A DNA stretch of 64,000 bases, taken from NCBI RefSeq assembly GCF_050571805.1, contig NZ_CP192219.1; one strand, 5' to 3'. Origin of the DNA: Halodesulfovibrio aestuarii (GTDB taxonomy: Bacteria; Desulfobacterota; Desulfovibrionia; Desulfovibrionales; Desulfovibrionaceae). The translations under genes were made by a program, and so were the position numbers. Each line of letters begins with the position of its first letter. Within the stretch, counting starts at the first letter, position 1. Below, one piece after another: positions 33,751-41,891 of this stretch. The notes below the pieces were generated by a model. That model saw only the letters and a program-made list of their open reading frames with translations, was not told where the DNA came from and did not search any database.

Positions 33751-34932
33751 ATGTCTAATTTCGTCCGTCCACTTATTGTTATTCCTGTCTTCAATCACCG
33801 GGAAGAGCTCTCCCGCGTTGCTATAGAGGCACTTGAACATGGGGACGTTCTGATTGTTGATGATGGTTCAACTGATGGCGTAAGCGCAGATATTGCCTCC
33901 CTTGCTGTACAGTGTATCCGGCATAGTAAGAACAGGGGCAAAGGCGCTGCTATTCTTACAGCAGCAGCTTATGCAAGAGAGCACGGCTACACGCATATTG
34001 TAACTATTGATGCAGACGGTCAGCACCTTACTGCTGACCTTCCAAAATTTTTTGTGGCTATAGAGGCAAATCCAGACTCTGTTGCTGTTGGTGTACGCGA
34101 TTTTTCAAATGCAAAAAATCGTAATATCCCCGGTTCTGCTACTTTTGGGCGGGCATTTTCAAATTTTTGGTTCCGCGTGCAAACCGGTGAAAAAGGTTTA
34201 GACACTCAAAGTGGCTTTAGAGCGTATCCGGTTGGGCTATTGCAGGAACTTTCTTTTAGTGAATCCCGTTACTCATTCGAGATAGAAGTGCTTGTAAAAG
34301 CAGTTTGGGCAGGATTGTCCATCCAATGGCTTCCTATCCATGTTCATTATCCAGAACCGGAAAAGCGTGTGAGTCATTTGCATCGGGTGAAAGATAATAT
34401 TTTGATCTCATGGTTGAATACGCGCCTTACCATGCGCGCTGTGTTGCCTATTCCGCATCGCAAACTTGTTCGTGTGGAACAAAGTGTTGAAAACGCTTCA
34501 GAGCAATTTTATCTTACGCGTCCTGTAGATTCATTGCGTGATATGGTGCGGCAAGGTGCAAGTCCGGAGTATGTTGGATTTTCTGCTGGTCTTGGTGTGT
34601 TACTTGGTACATGGCCGCTTTTTGGTATTCACACTGTTGCGACACTGTTCGCTGCAAGTTTTTTACGACTGTCAAAAGTAATTTCCGTAGGAACCAGTCA
34701 ATTCTGTATGCCTCCATTTGTGCCAGCCCTATGTATTGAAGTTGGCTATTTTATCCGGAACGGTGAATGGCTTACAGACGTTTCGTGGCAGACTCTTGGT
34801 GTAGAGTTTTTAGACAGGGCTTGGGAATGGATTCTGGGATCGTTAGTCTTAGCACCGATTTTGGCCGGTGTAACAGGACTCGTTTTCTACTTGGTGACCC
34901 GTTCAATTTATAAATTGAGACAAGAGATATGA
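33751..34932 (+). CDS. GT2 glycosyltransferase fused to a DUF2062 membrane domain
   Basis: N-terminal family 2 glycosyltransferase: LIVIPVFNHREELSRV, VLIVDDGSTDGVSADI and the DXD site in HIVTIDADGQHLTADL. The C-terminal DUF2062 domain (from about residue 250) has GVLLGTWPLFGIHTVATLFA and a second hydrophobic helix pair. Such fusions occur in aryl-polyene loci. The product may glycosylate a lipid anchor or the chain. The start at 33751 is chosen for a GAGG site 5 bases upstream; in-frame ATGs at 33733 and 33685 exist. It overlaps the next gene by four bases. Confidence 0.85.
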   Translation: MSNFVRPLIVIPVFNHREELSRVAIEALEHGDVLIVDDGSTDGVSADIASLAVQCIRHSKNRGKGAAILTAAAYAREHGYTHIVTIDADGQHLTADLPKFFVAIEANPDSVAVGVRDFSNAKNRNIPGSATFGRAFSNFWFRVQTGEKGLDTQSGFRAYPVGLLQELSFSESRYSFEIEVLVKAVWAGLSIQWLPIHVHYPEPEKRVSHLHRVKDNILISWLNTRLTMRAVLPIPHRKLVRVEQSVENASEQFYLTRPVDSLRDMVRQGASPEYVGFSAGLGVLLGTWPLFGIHTVATLFAASFLRLSKVISVGTSQFCMPPFVPALCIEVGYFIRNGEWLTDVSWQTLGVEFLDRAWEWILGSLVLAPILAGVTGLVFYLVTRSIYKLRQEI

Positions 34933-35849
34933 CCCGAAAGTCAAAATGTAACAGGTCGGAAAAATCTTGGAGCGGTAAAAGCCTTGCAGGCCGTTGGCAG
35001 CACGAATTTTTTTTCATACTTATTAAATATTGCGGTCGATGGCCTGCGTATATTTTTTCATGTTTTGTTGTTTTCTTTTATGTCCTTTTTGTGCCGGAAG
35101 TTCATAAGCGTTCTTCTTTTTACATTGCAAAACGTTTTCCGAAGGCTTCGAAATGTGCACGTTGGTATCATACTTGGCGTCTTTGCCAGAACCTTGCGTT
35201 TTCTCTCATAGATAAAGCGGCGGTCGGTATCAGAGGCACACAAGAATTTTCATATTCCCGGAATGGCATTGAACAGTTGCAGGAACTGCAAGAGCAAGGC
35301 AATGGTCTTATTTTGCTTACAGTCCATGTAGGTCCTTGGCAGGCGATGTTAGGCCCCCTTGATGAATTGAATACACCTGTGCATCTTATGGTGTACCGTG
35401 ATTCCGGTGATGTAGATTTACAGTATTTTGACTTCAATCACTGTAAAAATATTAAGTTAGTGCATGCAGAGGACACAATGGGAAGTGTTATTGCAATGAC
35501 TGCGGCACTGCGAAAAAATGAAATTATATCCATCATGGGGGACAGAATTGTTCCATCTACATCATATACTGCAAGTGTTGATTTTTTAGGTGGAAAAGCT
35601 TTGTTTCCTACCTCTGTGTACAAATTTGCTAAAGGCACGCAATCTCCTGTTGCTCTGCTCGTGACACGTAAAGTGGGTATTTCGCATATGGAACTTTCTG
35701 TAGCACATGTTCTCACTGTTCCTAAAGCAACGGGTAATGACTTTACGCCTTTTGCACAGGAGATAGCGTTCGCGCTGGAAAAATACGTACAAGAAACTCC
35801 GTATCAATTTTATAACTTCTTCGATCTCTGGAGAACAACGAATGAGTAA
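34929..35849 (+). CDS. LpxL/HtrB-like lauroyl-type acyltransferase
   Basis: Membrane acyltransferase of the lipid A late-acylation family, here probably transferring the cluster's acyl chain to a sugar or lipid. The motif LLTVHVGPWQAMLGPL has the catalytic His (HX4D-like form, H..G in this branch). One N-terminal hydrophobic helix, FSCFVVFFYVLFV, anchors it. It has 306 residues. Position after the GT2 protein and before an ACP suggests a step that uses ACP-bound chains. Confidence 0.82.
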   Translation: MTRKSKCNRSEKSWSGKSLAGRWQHEFFFILIKYCGRWPAYIFSCFVVFFYVLFVPEVHKRSSFYIAKRFPKASKCARWYHTWRLCQNLAFSLIDKAAVGIRGTQEFSYSRNGIEQLQELQEQGNGLILLTVHVGPWQAMLGPLDELNTPVHLMVYRDSGDVDLQYFDFNHCKNIKLVHAEDTMGSVIAMTAALRKNEIISIMGDRIVPSTSYTASVDFLGGKALFPTSVYKFAKGTQSPVALLVTRKVGISHMELSVAHVLTVPKATGNDFTPFAQEIAFALEKYVQETPYQFYNFFDLWRTTNE

Positions 35850-36102
35850 TATGCATCAAAAATTAAAAGAACTCTTCATTGCAGAATTAAACCTTGAAGA
35901 TATTTCTCTTGAAGAGTGGGAAAATGATATGCCGCTTTTCGGAGATGGACTTGGTCTTGATTCTCTCGATGCAGTTGAAATCGTAGTTTTTATTGAAAAG
36001 CATTACGGTGTTGTCATCGCGAATTTTGATGAAGACAAAAAAGCTATGCGTTCTATCAACACTCTTGTTGAATTTATTAAGGAAAAACAGGCTAATGACT
36101 AG
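35842..36102 (+). CDS. Acyl carrier protein 2
   Basis: The 86-residue protein has the phosphopantetheine serine in DGLGLDSLDAVEIVVFIE. It is acidic like ACP 1 but shares only the core motif with it, so the two carriers may serve different partners, as ApeE and ApeF do. It overlaps the acyltransferase by 8 bases and ketosynthase 3 by 8 bases. Confidence 0.9.
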   Translation: MSNMHQKLKELFIAELNLEDISLEEWENDMPLFGDGLGLDSLDAVEIVVFIEKHYGVVIANFDEDKKAMRSINTLVEFIKEKQAND

Positions 36103-37285
36103 CGTTTTCATTACCGGAACAGGTTGTATTACTGGTTCCGGTAGCACCCCGCAAAGTACGCTTGCCGCCATGTACGAAGGTACTGCGGATCCTTCCCCTT
36201 TTGTACGCCATAGGATGGACTGGGGCAAAGAGGCTCTGGTGTTTGCCGTTGATGATGCGCTGTTAGAAAGAGCATCGGGACGAACGGAACAGTACGGACT
36301 TACGGCCAGGCTAGGCCTTGGCGCAGCGTTTCAGGCCTTGGAAGATGCCGGAATTTCTCCTGCTGACTTGAAAGGTAAGCGTGTAGGCGTTGTGATGGGG
36401 ACAACTGTAGGTTGCTCCATGAACCATATCGTTTTTTATGGTGAGTACCGAGATCCTGACATTGCGTTGCCATCTATGGAGCATATCCGATGTGTTTTGC
36501 GGAGTAATCCAGCAGAAGCCATTGCCCGGGAACTTGCGGTAGTCGGCCCTGCTCAGACTGTCGTCACCGCATGTGCTTCCGGCACAGATGCTATTGGAGT
36601 CGGGTTACAGTGGATTCAGTCCGGTATGTGCGACATGGTTATTGCGGGCGGCTGTGATGGTCTTTCTAGAGTGACCCTTAATGGATTTCATTCACTTATG
36701 GTGATGGACAGTGAACGTAGTAAGCCGTTTGATGTGGATCGCAAGGGCTTAAATCTTGGGGAAGGTTCCGGTGTACTGGTTCTTGAGTCTGAGCAGTCTG
36801 TGACACAACGTAACGTAACGCCGAAAGCACGCCTTGCCGGTTACGCAACTGCGTGTGATGCGTATCATCTCACGGCACCGCATCCGCAAGGGCGTGGACT
36901 CATTCGCGCTATAAAGCAACTTTTTGCCCACATAGAGTGCACTCCTGCAGACATCAGCTTTGTGAATGTCCATGGTACTGGTACCAAGGATAATGACAAT
37001 GTTGAAGGGTATGTAATGAACGAGTTGTTGCCCCATGTTCCATTTTTTTCTTCCAAGGGCGCTACAGGGCATACTCTTGGCGCTGCGGGTGGTATTGAGG
37101 CTGCCTTATGCGTGCATTGTCTGAATCAGGGACGCATTCCACCCACAACAGGCTTAACAACGCCTGACCCGACTATTCCAGCTTCTCCGGTGCTTGAAGC
37201 TACTAACGTAACTGGCACAATTGCACTTTCGACCTCATTGGCCTTTGGTGGAATAGCCTCTGTGCTTGCTGTTTCTCACATTTAA
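36095..37285 (+). CDS. Beta-ketoacyl-ACP synthase 3, complete catalytic triad
   Basis: Third ketosynthase, 396 residues. The cysteine is in VVTACASGTDAIGVG, and the histidines in VNVHGTGTKDNDNVEG and SKGATGHTLGAAGGIE. This is close to the classical FabF/KS motif set. The ATG at 36095 is chosen because SVFITGTGCITGSG is the family start and it overlaps the ACP by 8 bases; the frame is open further upstream in the ACP gene. Together with ACP 2 it may form a separate loading or elongation unit. Confidence 0.9.
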   Translation: MTSVFITGTGCITGSGSTPQSTLAAMYEGTADPSPFVRHRMDWGKEALVFAVDDALLERASGRTEQYGLTARLGLGAAFQALEDAGISPADLKGKRVGVVMGTTVGCSMNHIVFYGEYRDPDIALPSMEHIRCVLRSNPAEAIARELAVVGPAQTVVTACASGTDAIGVGLQWIQSGMCDMVIAGGCDGLSRVTLNGFHSLMVMDSERSKPFDVDRKGLNLGEGSGVLVLESEQSVTQRNVTPKARLAGYATACDAYHLTAPHPQGRGLIRAIKQLFAHIECTPADISFVNVHGTGTKDNDNVEGYVMNELLPHVPFFSSKGATGHTLGAAGGIEAALCVHCLNQGRIPPTTGLTTPDPTIPASPVLEATNVTGTIALSTSLAFGGIASVLAVSHI

Positions 37286-37306
37286 GACACACAACAGGCA
37301 ACGCTA

Positions 37307-38392
37307 ATGGATTGTAACAAAAACTCTTTTTCAAAGCCGGATGTTATTCCTGTGCTCGATTTTGAGCTTTCGGAAATTATGCAGGCTCGTGATAAGGGTA
37401 ATATTTTATCGCTTGATTTAGAAATTACCGAGGCATGCAACTGTGCATGTGTATACTGCTACCGGTATGAGAGTGAAGGAGCACAGCCCCCTGCTGCTGA
37501 CGAACTCACAGCACAGGAGATTATTGAGCTTCTGACTGAAGCGAAAGAAAAGCATGATTTGCGCCGTATTTGCATCCTTGGTGGCGAGCCACTTATCCCT
37601 GTAATTCGTGAGAAGTACATCGCAACACTTGAATGTTGTAACAGACTTGGCATTGAGCATGTAACTTTTTCCAACGGTGTGGCGCTGGATAAAGAAACCG
37701 CGCAATTACTGTACGATTTAAATGCCTCTGTCTGTCTTAAATTAAATGGGATGAATGCGCAGACTCATGATGCTCTGGTCGCACGGGCAGGTGCTTTCGA
37801 CAAAAGCATGTCCGCGTTTAATCATCTCATTGAATTAGGGTTTGGGAACAAGCGAAGCCTTTCATTTGAAACAGTTGTTACCAAAACTAACTACAATCAA
37901 ATTACTGACATGTGGCGATGGGCGCGTGAGCGCAATATTGTGCCGTATGTAGAGACATTGACAGTGCAGGGGCGGAGTCAAGCTCATCCCAATGATCTTG
38001 TTGTTTCCAACGAAAAACTACATGCCCTATTTGTCCGGCTGAATGAAATTGATCATGCGGAATACGGTCTGGAATGGGAAATTTTACCGCCGATTGCTGG
38101 CGGTCATCGCTGCCTGCGCTACTACATGAGCATGTATGTCCGTGCTAACGGCATAGTTTGCCCATGTGTTGGCGTCGACCTTCAAATGGGATCACTGCGG
38201 ACAGACTCGATTAAAGAGATTCTTAGTTCTGAAGTTGCTTGTCAAACACGCTACATTAATGAGCATATTACTGGAAAATGTAAAACCTGTGATCTTGCTA
38301 AGTCGTGTTACGGGTGCCGAGGTGCCGCGTATCAGCAAGGCGATCTTTTTGGTGAAGACCCTGTTTGCTGGCGTGAACAGAGTAACAGGTGA
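37307..38392 (+). CDS. Radical SAM protein with SPASM-type C-terminus
   Basis: The 361-residue protein has the iron-sulfur motif CX3CX2C in TEACNCACVYCYRY and the SAM-binding glycine motif ICILGGEPL. The last 110 residues are Cys-rich: CLRYYMSMY, CPCVGVD, CKTCDLAKSCYGCRG and DPVCW, a SPASM/twitch pattern that would bind extra clusters. SPASM enzymes usually modify peptides; others do different radical chemistry. No small peptide substrate gene is seen next to it. It lies between ketosynthase 3 and the AMP ligase, inside the polyene transcript. It is not part of standard aryl-polyene loci as I know them; candidate ladderane sets include radical SAM genes. Confidence 0.85.
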   Translation: MDCNKNSFSKPDVIPVLDFELSEIMQARDKGNILSLDLEITEACNCACVYCYRYESEGAQPPAADELTAQEIIELLTEAKEKHDLRRICILGGEPLIPVIREKYIATLECCNRLGIEHVTFSNGVALDKETAQLLYDLNASVCLKLNGMNAQTHDALVARAGAFDKSMSAFNHLIELGFGNKRSLSFETVVTKTNYNQITDMWRWARERNIVPYVETLTVQGRSQAHPNDLVVSNEKLHALFVRLNEIDHAEYGLEWEILPPIAGGHRCLRYYMSMYVRANGIVCPCVGVDLQMGSLRTDSIKEILSSEVACQTRYINEHITGKCKTCDLAKSCYGCRGAAYQQGDLFGEDPVCWREQSNR

Positions 38393-38399
38393 CATTTGT

Positions 38400-39599
38400 A
38401 TGCAGCCTATTCTTTCTATAGATGATATCAGCAGAATTCTCCTGAGTATCTGCCGCTCGGCAGTGCAGGAACATACTTCTATGCCTTTGCATAAACTTGA
38501 AGAGGATTCGAGCCGGTCTATTGTTTCCCTACTGGAAGGCACTACTATTTTACCGATGGCTATCGCAGCGCATGTTTCAACCATGTTTCAATGCCCTGCT
38601 CTTGCCGAAGTCCTTTGCGGTGATGACAGTATTGAGCATTGGGCGGGTGCTATTTATCACGAATGGTCACAGGATCCTGCTATAATTACATTTATAACAT
38701 CAGGGTCAACAGGAAAGCCAACACAGCAGAAACTTGAATCTGTGTTATTATGGCAGGAGGCGCAGGAACTGCAACGCACCCTTCTTCATGAAAGAAAGCG
38801 CATTGTATCAACCGTTCCATGTCACCATGTCTATGGATTTTTATTCACCGTACTACTCCCCAAAGTTGCGGAAATTCCGTGTCTAATACCGGTTCCATTC
38901 CCTTCACGAGCTTTTATTGAAGAGTTGAAGGAAGGAGACTTTATAGTTTCTTTCCCACTCTTTTGGAACGGGTTGATTAAGCTCGGCATACCATTTCCTG
39001 CAAACATTCATGGTTCCACTTCTACTGCGCCGTGCTCACCTGAGACAATGCACCAACTGCTTTCTTTAGGGCTTGCACGCATCAGCAATATTTATGGCAG
39101 TTCTGAAACGGGTGGACTTGGTTTTCAGCACCACCCTGATGCACCGCTGACGTTATTTAATTTTTGGCAACGCGTTCGTTGCGATGATATTGAAAATTCG
39201 TGGATTGAACGTGTTCATCCTCTTGATATCCCTCAACCCCCTGTTGCTATCCCTGACTTTGTTGAATGGTTCTCTCACGAGTTATTTGCAGTGAGGGGAC
39301 GTAAAGATAAAATCGTTCAGGTTGGTGGTATTAACGTTTCTTTACTGAAAACAGCTGCCTGTATAAAACAACACCCTGATGTTTTGGACTGTGCTGTGCG
39401 TTTAATGCGACCGGATGAAGGAAATCGTTTGAAGGCATTTATTCTCCCAAGAAGTTTTGAGCCGGATACGATCGCGTTGCGAGCAGAGTTATATCAGTGG
39501 TGCCGTAATCGTTTACGGCCTGCTGAACGTCCAAAAAAAATTACATTTGGAAATCAATTCCCAGTCAATGCAATGGGTAAAGCCAAGGATTGGAACTAG
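38400..39599 (+). CDS. AMP-dependent acyl/aryl ligase, ApeH-like
   Basis: Activates a carboxylic acid as adenylate, probably for loading onto an ACP. The A3 motif is FITSGSTGKPTQQ, A5 is ISNIYGSSETGGLG, and the C-terminal lysine lies in NAMGKAKDWN. The hinge is GRKDKIVQVGGINV. At 399 residues it is smaller than ordinary acyl-CoA ligases and matches the short ApeH type. The in-frame ORF reaches back to 38166 inside the radical SAM gene, but the only sensible ATG is at 38400. Confidence 0.85.
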   Translation: MQPILSIDDISRILLSICRSAVQEHTSMPLHKLEEDSSRSIVSLLEGTTILPMAIAAHVSTMFQCPALAEVLCGDDSIEHWAGAIYHEWSQDPAIITFITSGSTGKPTQQKLESVLLWQEAQELQRTLLHERKRIVSTVPCHHVYGFLFTVLLPKVAEIPCLIPVPFPSRAFIEELKEGDFIVSFPLFWNGLIKLGIPFPANIHGSTSTAPCSPETMHQLLSLGLARISNIYGSSETGGLGFQHHPDAPLTLFNFWQRVRCDDIENSWIERVHPLDIPQPPVAIPDFVEWFSHELFAVRGRKDKIVQVGGINVSLLKTAACIKQHPDVLDCAVRLMRPDEGNRLKAFILPRSFEPDTIALRAELYQWCRNRLRPAERPKKITFGNQFPVNAMGKAKDWN

Positions 39600-39601
39600 T
39601 C

Positions 39602-40561
39602 ATGTCACAACATCGCGAAATATATATTCTTGGTACAGGAATAGTGACACCGCATGGTGAGCAGCAGAATGCTCTGCCTGTGGATTTGGTCGCTTCCAGT
39701 ATTACTGATTCCAGCCAGCGGACTGATACTTCCGGATTGACAAAGTTTATTCCCAAACGTGCCCTTAGACGTATTGATCATTTTTCCCGTCTGGCACTTT
39801 ATGCTTCTTTTCTTGCTCTTGAAGATGCCGGTTTGTTAGAAACGGACCATGAAAATATGGGAGTGGCATTAGCCAGTGGCTATGGTGCTGCGCAGACTTC
39901 ATTTAGTTTTCTTGACTCTTTTTTTAATGACGGAGACAGGCTTGCGTCCCCTACCTACTTCTCAAGCGGGTTACATAATGCGGCATCCGCATACATTGCT
40001 ATGCAGACTAAAGCCCAAGGACCAAACATTTGTACAAGTAATATCGGGCTTGGTCCTGCGTACTCACTCGCCACTGCCGTGCATTGGTTAAAAACCGGTA
40101 TAGTGGATTACGTCCTTGTTGGTGGAGTGGATGAACATTGTCAGGTATTGGAACATTGCGTTAACCGTTTTCAGTCTGCTGAAGAAGGGGCATGCTTGCT
40201 TCCGGATGTCGTTGCAGGAGAAGGCGCCGCTTTTCTTGTTTTAGGAACCAAACCTGAAAGAACAACTTCCTGTGTACTTACAGACATCAAGATTGAACCA
40301 TACTCTAAACAGACGCTTCAACACATGTGTCCGGTGTTTGTTGCTCCGCTGGGGTTAACTGATCAGCAGAGTATTGTTGCACGTATTACCGCCGGAGAGA
40401 ACGTCACAAATATTTTGCCTGTGTTAGGAAGCCACCCTTCTGCGTTAGCTTTTTCCTCTGTGCAGGCAGTACAGAGTATCCTTTCCGGTGCCGTATCAGA
40501 AGCTCAGGCCTTTGCTTTAGACGGAGCAAGGAACAGCGCGGTTATTTCGTTCAGCAAGTAG
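39602..40561 (+). CDS. Ketosynthase-like protein lacking the active Cys (chain-length-factor-like)
   Basis: This 319-residue protein has the KS fold start (REIYILGTGIVTPHGEQQ) and ASGYGAAQTSFSFL, but the nucleophile elbow differs. Aligned to ketosynthase 3 from GPAQTVVTAC, the matching stretch is GPNICTSNIGLG with Gly in place of Cys. It is also shorter, without the HATGT and TGH motifs. In KS-CLF heterodimers the CLF partner lacks the Cys, so a similar non-catalytic partner for ketosynthase 2 is likely. ApeC-type proteins fill this role in aryl-polyene loci. Last gene of the cluster. Confidence 0.82.
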   Translation: MSQHREIYILGTGIVTPHGEQQNALPVDLVASSITDSSQRTDTSGLTKFIPKRALRRIDHFSRLALYASFLALEDAGLLETDHENMGVALASGYGAAQTSFSFLDSFFNDGDRLASPTYFSSGLHNAASAYIAMQTKAQGPNICTSNIGLGPAYSLATAVHWLKTGIVDYVLVGGVDEHCQVLEHCVNRFQSAEEGACLLPDVVAGEGAAFLVLGTKPERTTSCVLTDIKIEPYSKQTLQHMCPVFVAPLGLTDQQSIVARITAGENVTNILPVLGSHPSALAFSSVQAVQSILSGAVSEAQAFALDGARNSAVISFSK

Positions 40562-40589
40562 CTTACCGAAATATTTTTTAGTTAAAGCA

Positions 40590-40630
40590 AAAGCGCGATG
40601 CCATCACATAAATGGTATCGCGCTTTTTTT
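40590..40630 (+). terminator. Terminator at the end of the polyene-type cluster
   Basis: AAAGCGCGATGCCAT, seven-base loop, ATGGTATCGCGCTTT followed by a T-run. It has 14 Watson-Crick pairs plus one wobble. It cleanly ends the 18-kb transcript. Confidence 0.93.
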
Positions 40631-40736
40631 ATACTACCCTGCAATATAAGGAATAATAACAAAAAAACGTAATATATCCTCAGTATACTCTATTAATTGC
40701 AGTACGTTCATAGAGCATCCGCATTAAGGAGAGCTT

Positions 40737-41747
40737 ATGGTACGCAGGATATGTTATGTTTTCGGTATGCTGTTCTGGATTACGCAAATCACATCGTGCA
40801 GCAGCTTTGTTCCCATTCAGCGATATTTGGCACAACCCGTAGAATGCACACCAATAGTACATGATAGTTCAGATGGATTGTTGCTGGATAATAGCCTGAT
40901 GTGTTCATCTGCATCAATTCCATGTGCTTTTCCTGTTACAACCCGTTCTATTCCTAACTTAGAATACCCATTGTTTACCGTTGAACGTAGAAATATCGGT
41001 TTAGACAACCCAGTCTCTTTCTGGCGTAGCGGTTGTGCGGGGCTGTATCAAGTTTCATCCGCACCAGCAAAACTCGTTGTTGTGTATATCAACGGGTACA
41101 ATGGTAGGCCAACGGGGTGGAAACCAATTTATAATGAGTTGCAGGGACTCCCTGTTACGCATATTTTTTTCAACTACCCCACGGGAGATTCGCTAGAAAC
41201 CACGGCGATGGTGCTTTCAAGCCTGTTGTGCAGTAATGTCCGGCAACTGCGAGACAAGTATATTGTCCTTCTCGGTCACTCTCAAGGTGGCTTTATCGCA
41301 GTGCGTACTGCCCAGATACTGAGCCAACATTCTTTTTCTCCTGCGATACGCCAGATTGTTACCCTTGTTACACCTTGGGATGGTTGCAAATTGGCCAGAT
41401 ATGCAAAACTGGTAAATCCTGTCAGTCCTAAGGTCTTTGATGATATCGATACGGACAGTAAGTTTATCCATACAGTAAAATCATCTCCCCTTCCTCCTGA
41501 AACGGCTTATACCTTAATTTACGGTGCAACAGCAGAATCCAGTAAGACTGCTAATCCCAATGATGAGCTTTTTACTACGGAAAATCAGCTTGCTACTGGA
41601 AAAAACATCAAACCGACATCGACACATAATGTTCTAACTAGCCATGCTGAATCGTTACGGGACAACGAAGTGGTTATGTTGATCAAAGGATGCGTGGAGC
41701 AATGTCTGATGAATTTTAAAACTTCTTCATATACAAATCAGAGGTAA
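40737..41747 (+). CDS. Lipase-like serine hydrolase lipoprotein
   Basis: Alpha/beta hydrolase of 336 residues with a lipoprotein start (MLFWITQITSCSS, cysteine near residue 21). The nucleophile elbow is LLGHSQGGFIAV, and VVYINGYNGRPTGWKP forms the oxyanion region, both lipase-like. It may act at the periplasmic or outer-membrane lipid surface. It follows the cluster terminator and has its own GGAGAG ribosome site, so it is a separate unit. Substrate unknown; a role in processing the cluster's lipid is possible but unsupported. Confidence 0.78.
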   Translation: MVRRICYVFGMLFWITQITSCSSFVPIQRYLAQPVECTPIVHDSSDGLLLDNSLMCSSASIPCAFPVTTRSIPNLEYPLFTVERRNIGLDNPVSFWRSGCAGLYQVSSAPAKLVVVYINGYNGRPTGWKPIYNELQGLPVTHIFFNYPTGDSLETTAMVLSSLLCSNVRQLRDKYIVLLGHSQGGFIAVRTAQILSQHSFSPAIRQIVTLVTPWDGCKLARYAKLVNPVSPKVFDDIDTDSKFIHTVKSSPLPPETAYTLIYGATAESSKTANPNDELFTTENQLATGKNIKPTSTHNVLTSHAESLRDNEVVMLIKGCVEQCLMNFKTSSYTNQR

Positions 41748-41891
41748 GCAGGCACTGGGTATAGAACTCTAATATTTACCAAGCCAATAGGTTGTTCTTG
41801 TTTGTATTATTTTTTTCAATTTGATTTTATCTTGTATAATTAGATAGTATTATATTTTATTATTATGATTCCTAACAACAAGGATTGCCGG

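Noticed and set aside
37307..38392. A peptide-modifying (RiPP) locus around the radical SAM gene
   Set aside because: No short peptide gene with a leader sequence, no protease and no peptide exporter lie next to it; the neighbours are fatty-acid-type genes.
38166..38399. Upstream extension of the AMP ligase frame into the radical SAM gene
   Set aside because: It overlaps the Cys-rich end of a good radical SAM protein in another frame, and the extension has no ligase motif; the ATG at 38400 fits the family.
41761..41891. A Pho box upstream of pstS
   Set aside because: No CTGTCAT-type direct repeats with 11-base period could be recognised; only AT-rich sequence is seen.
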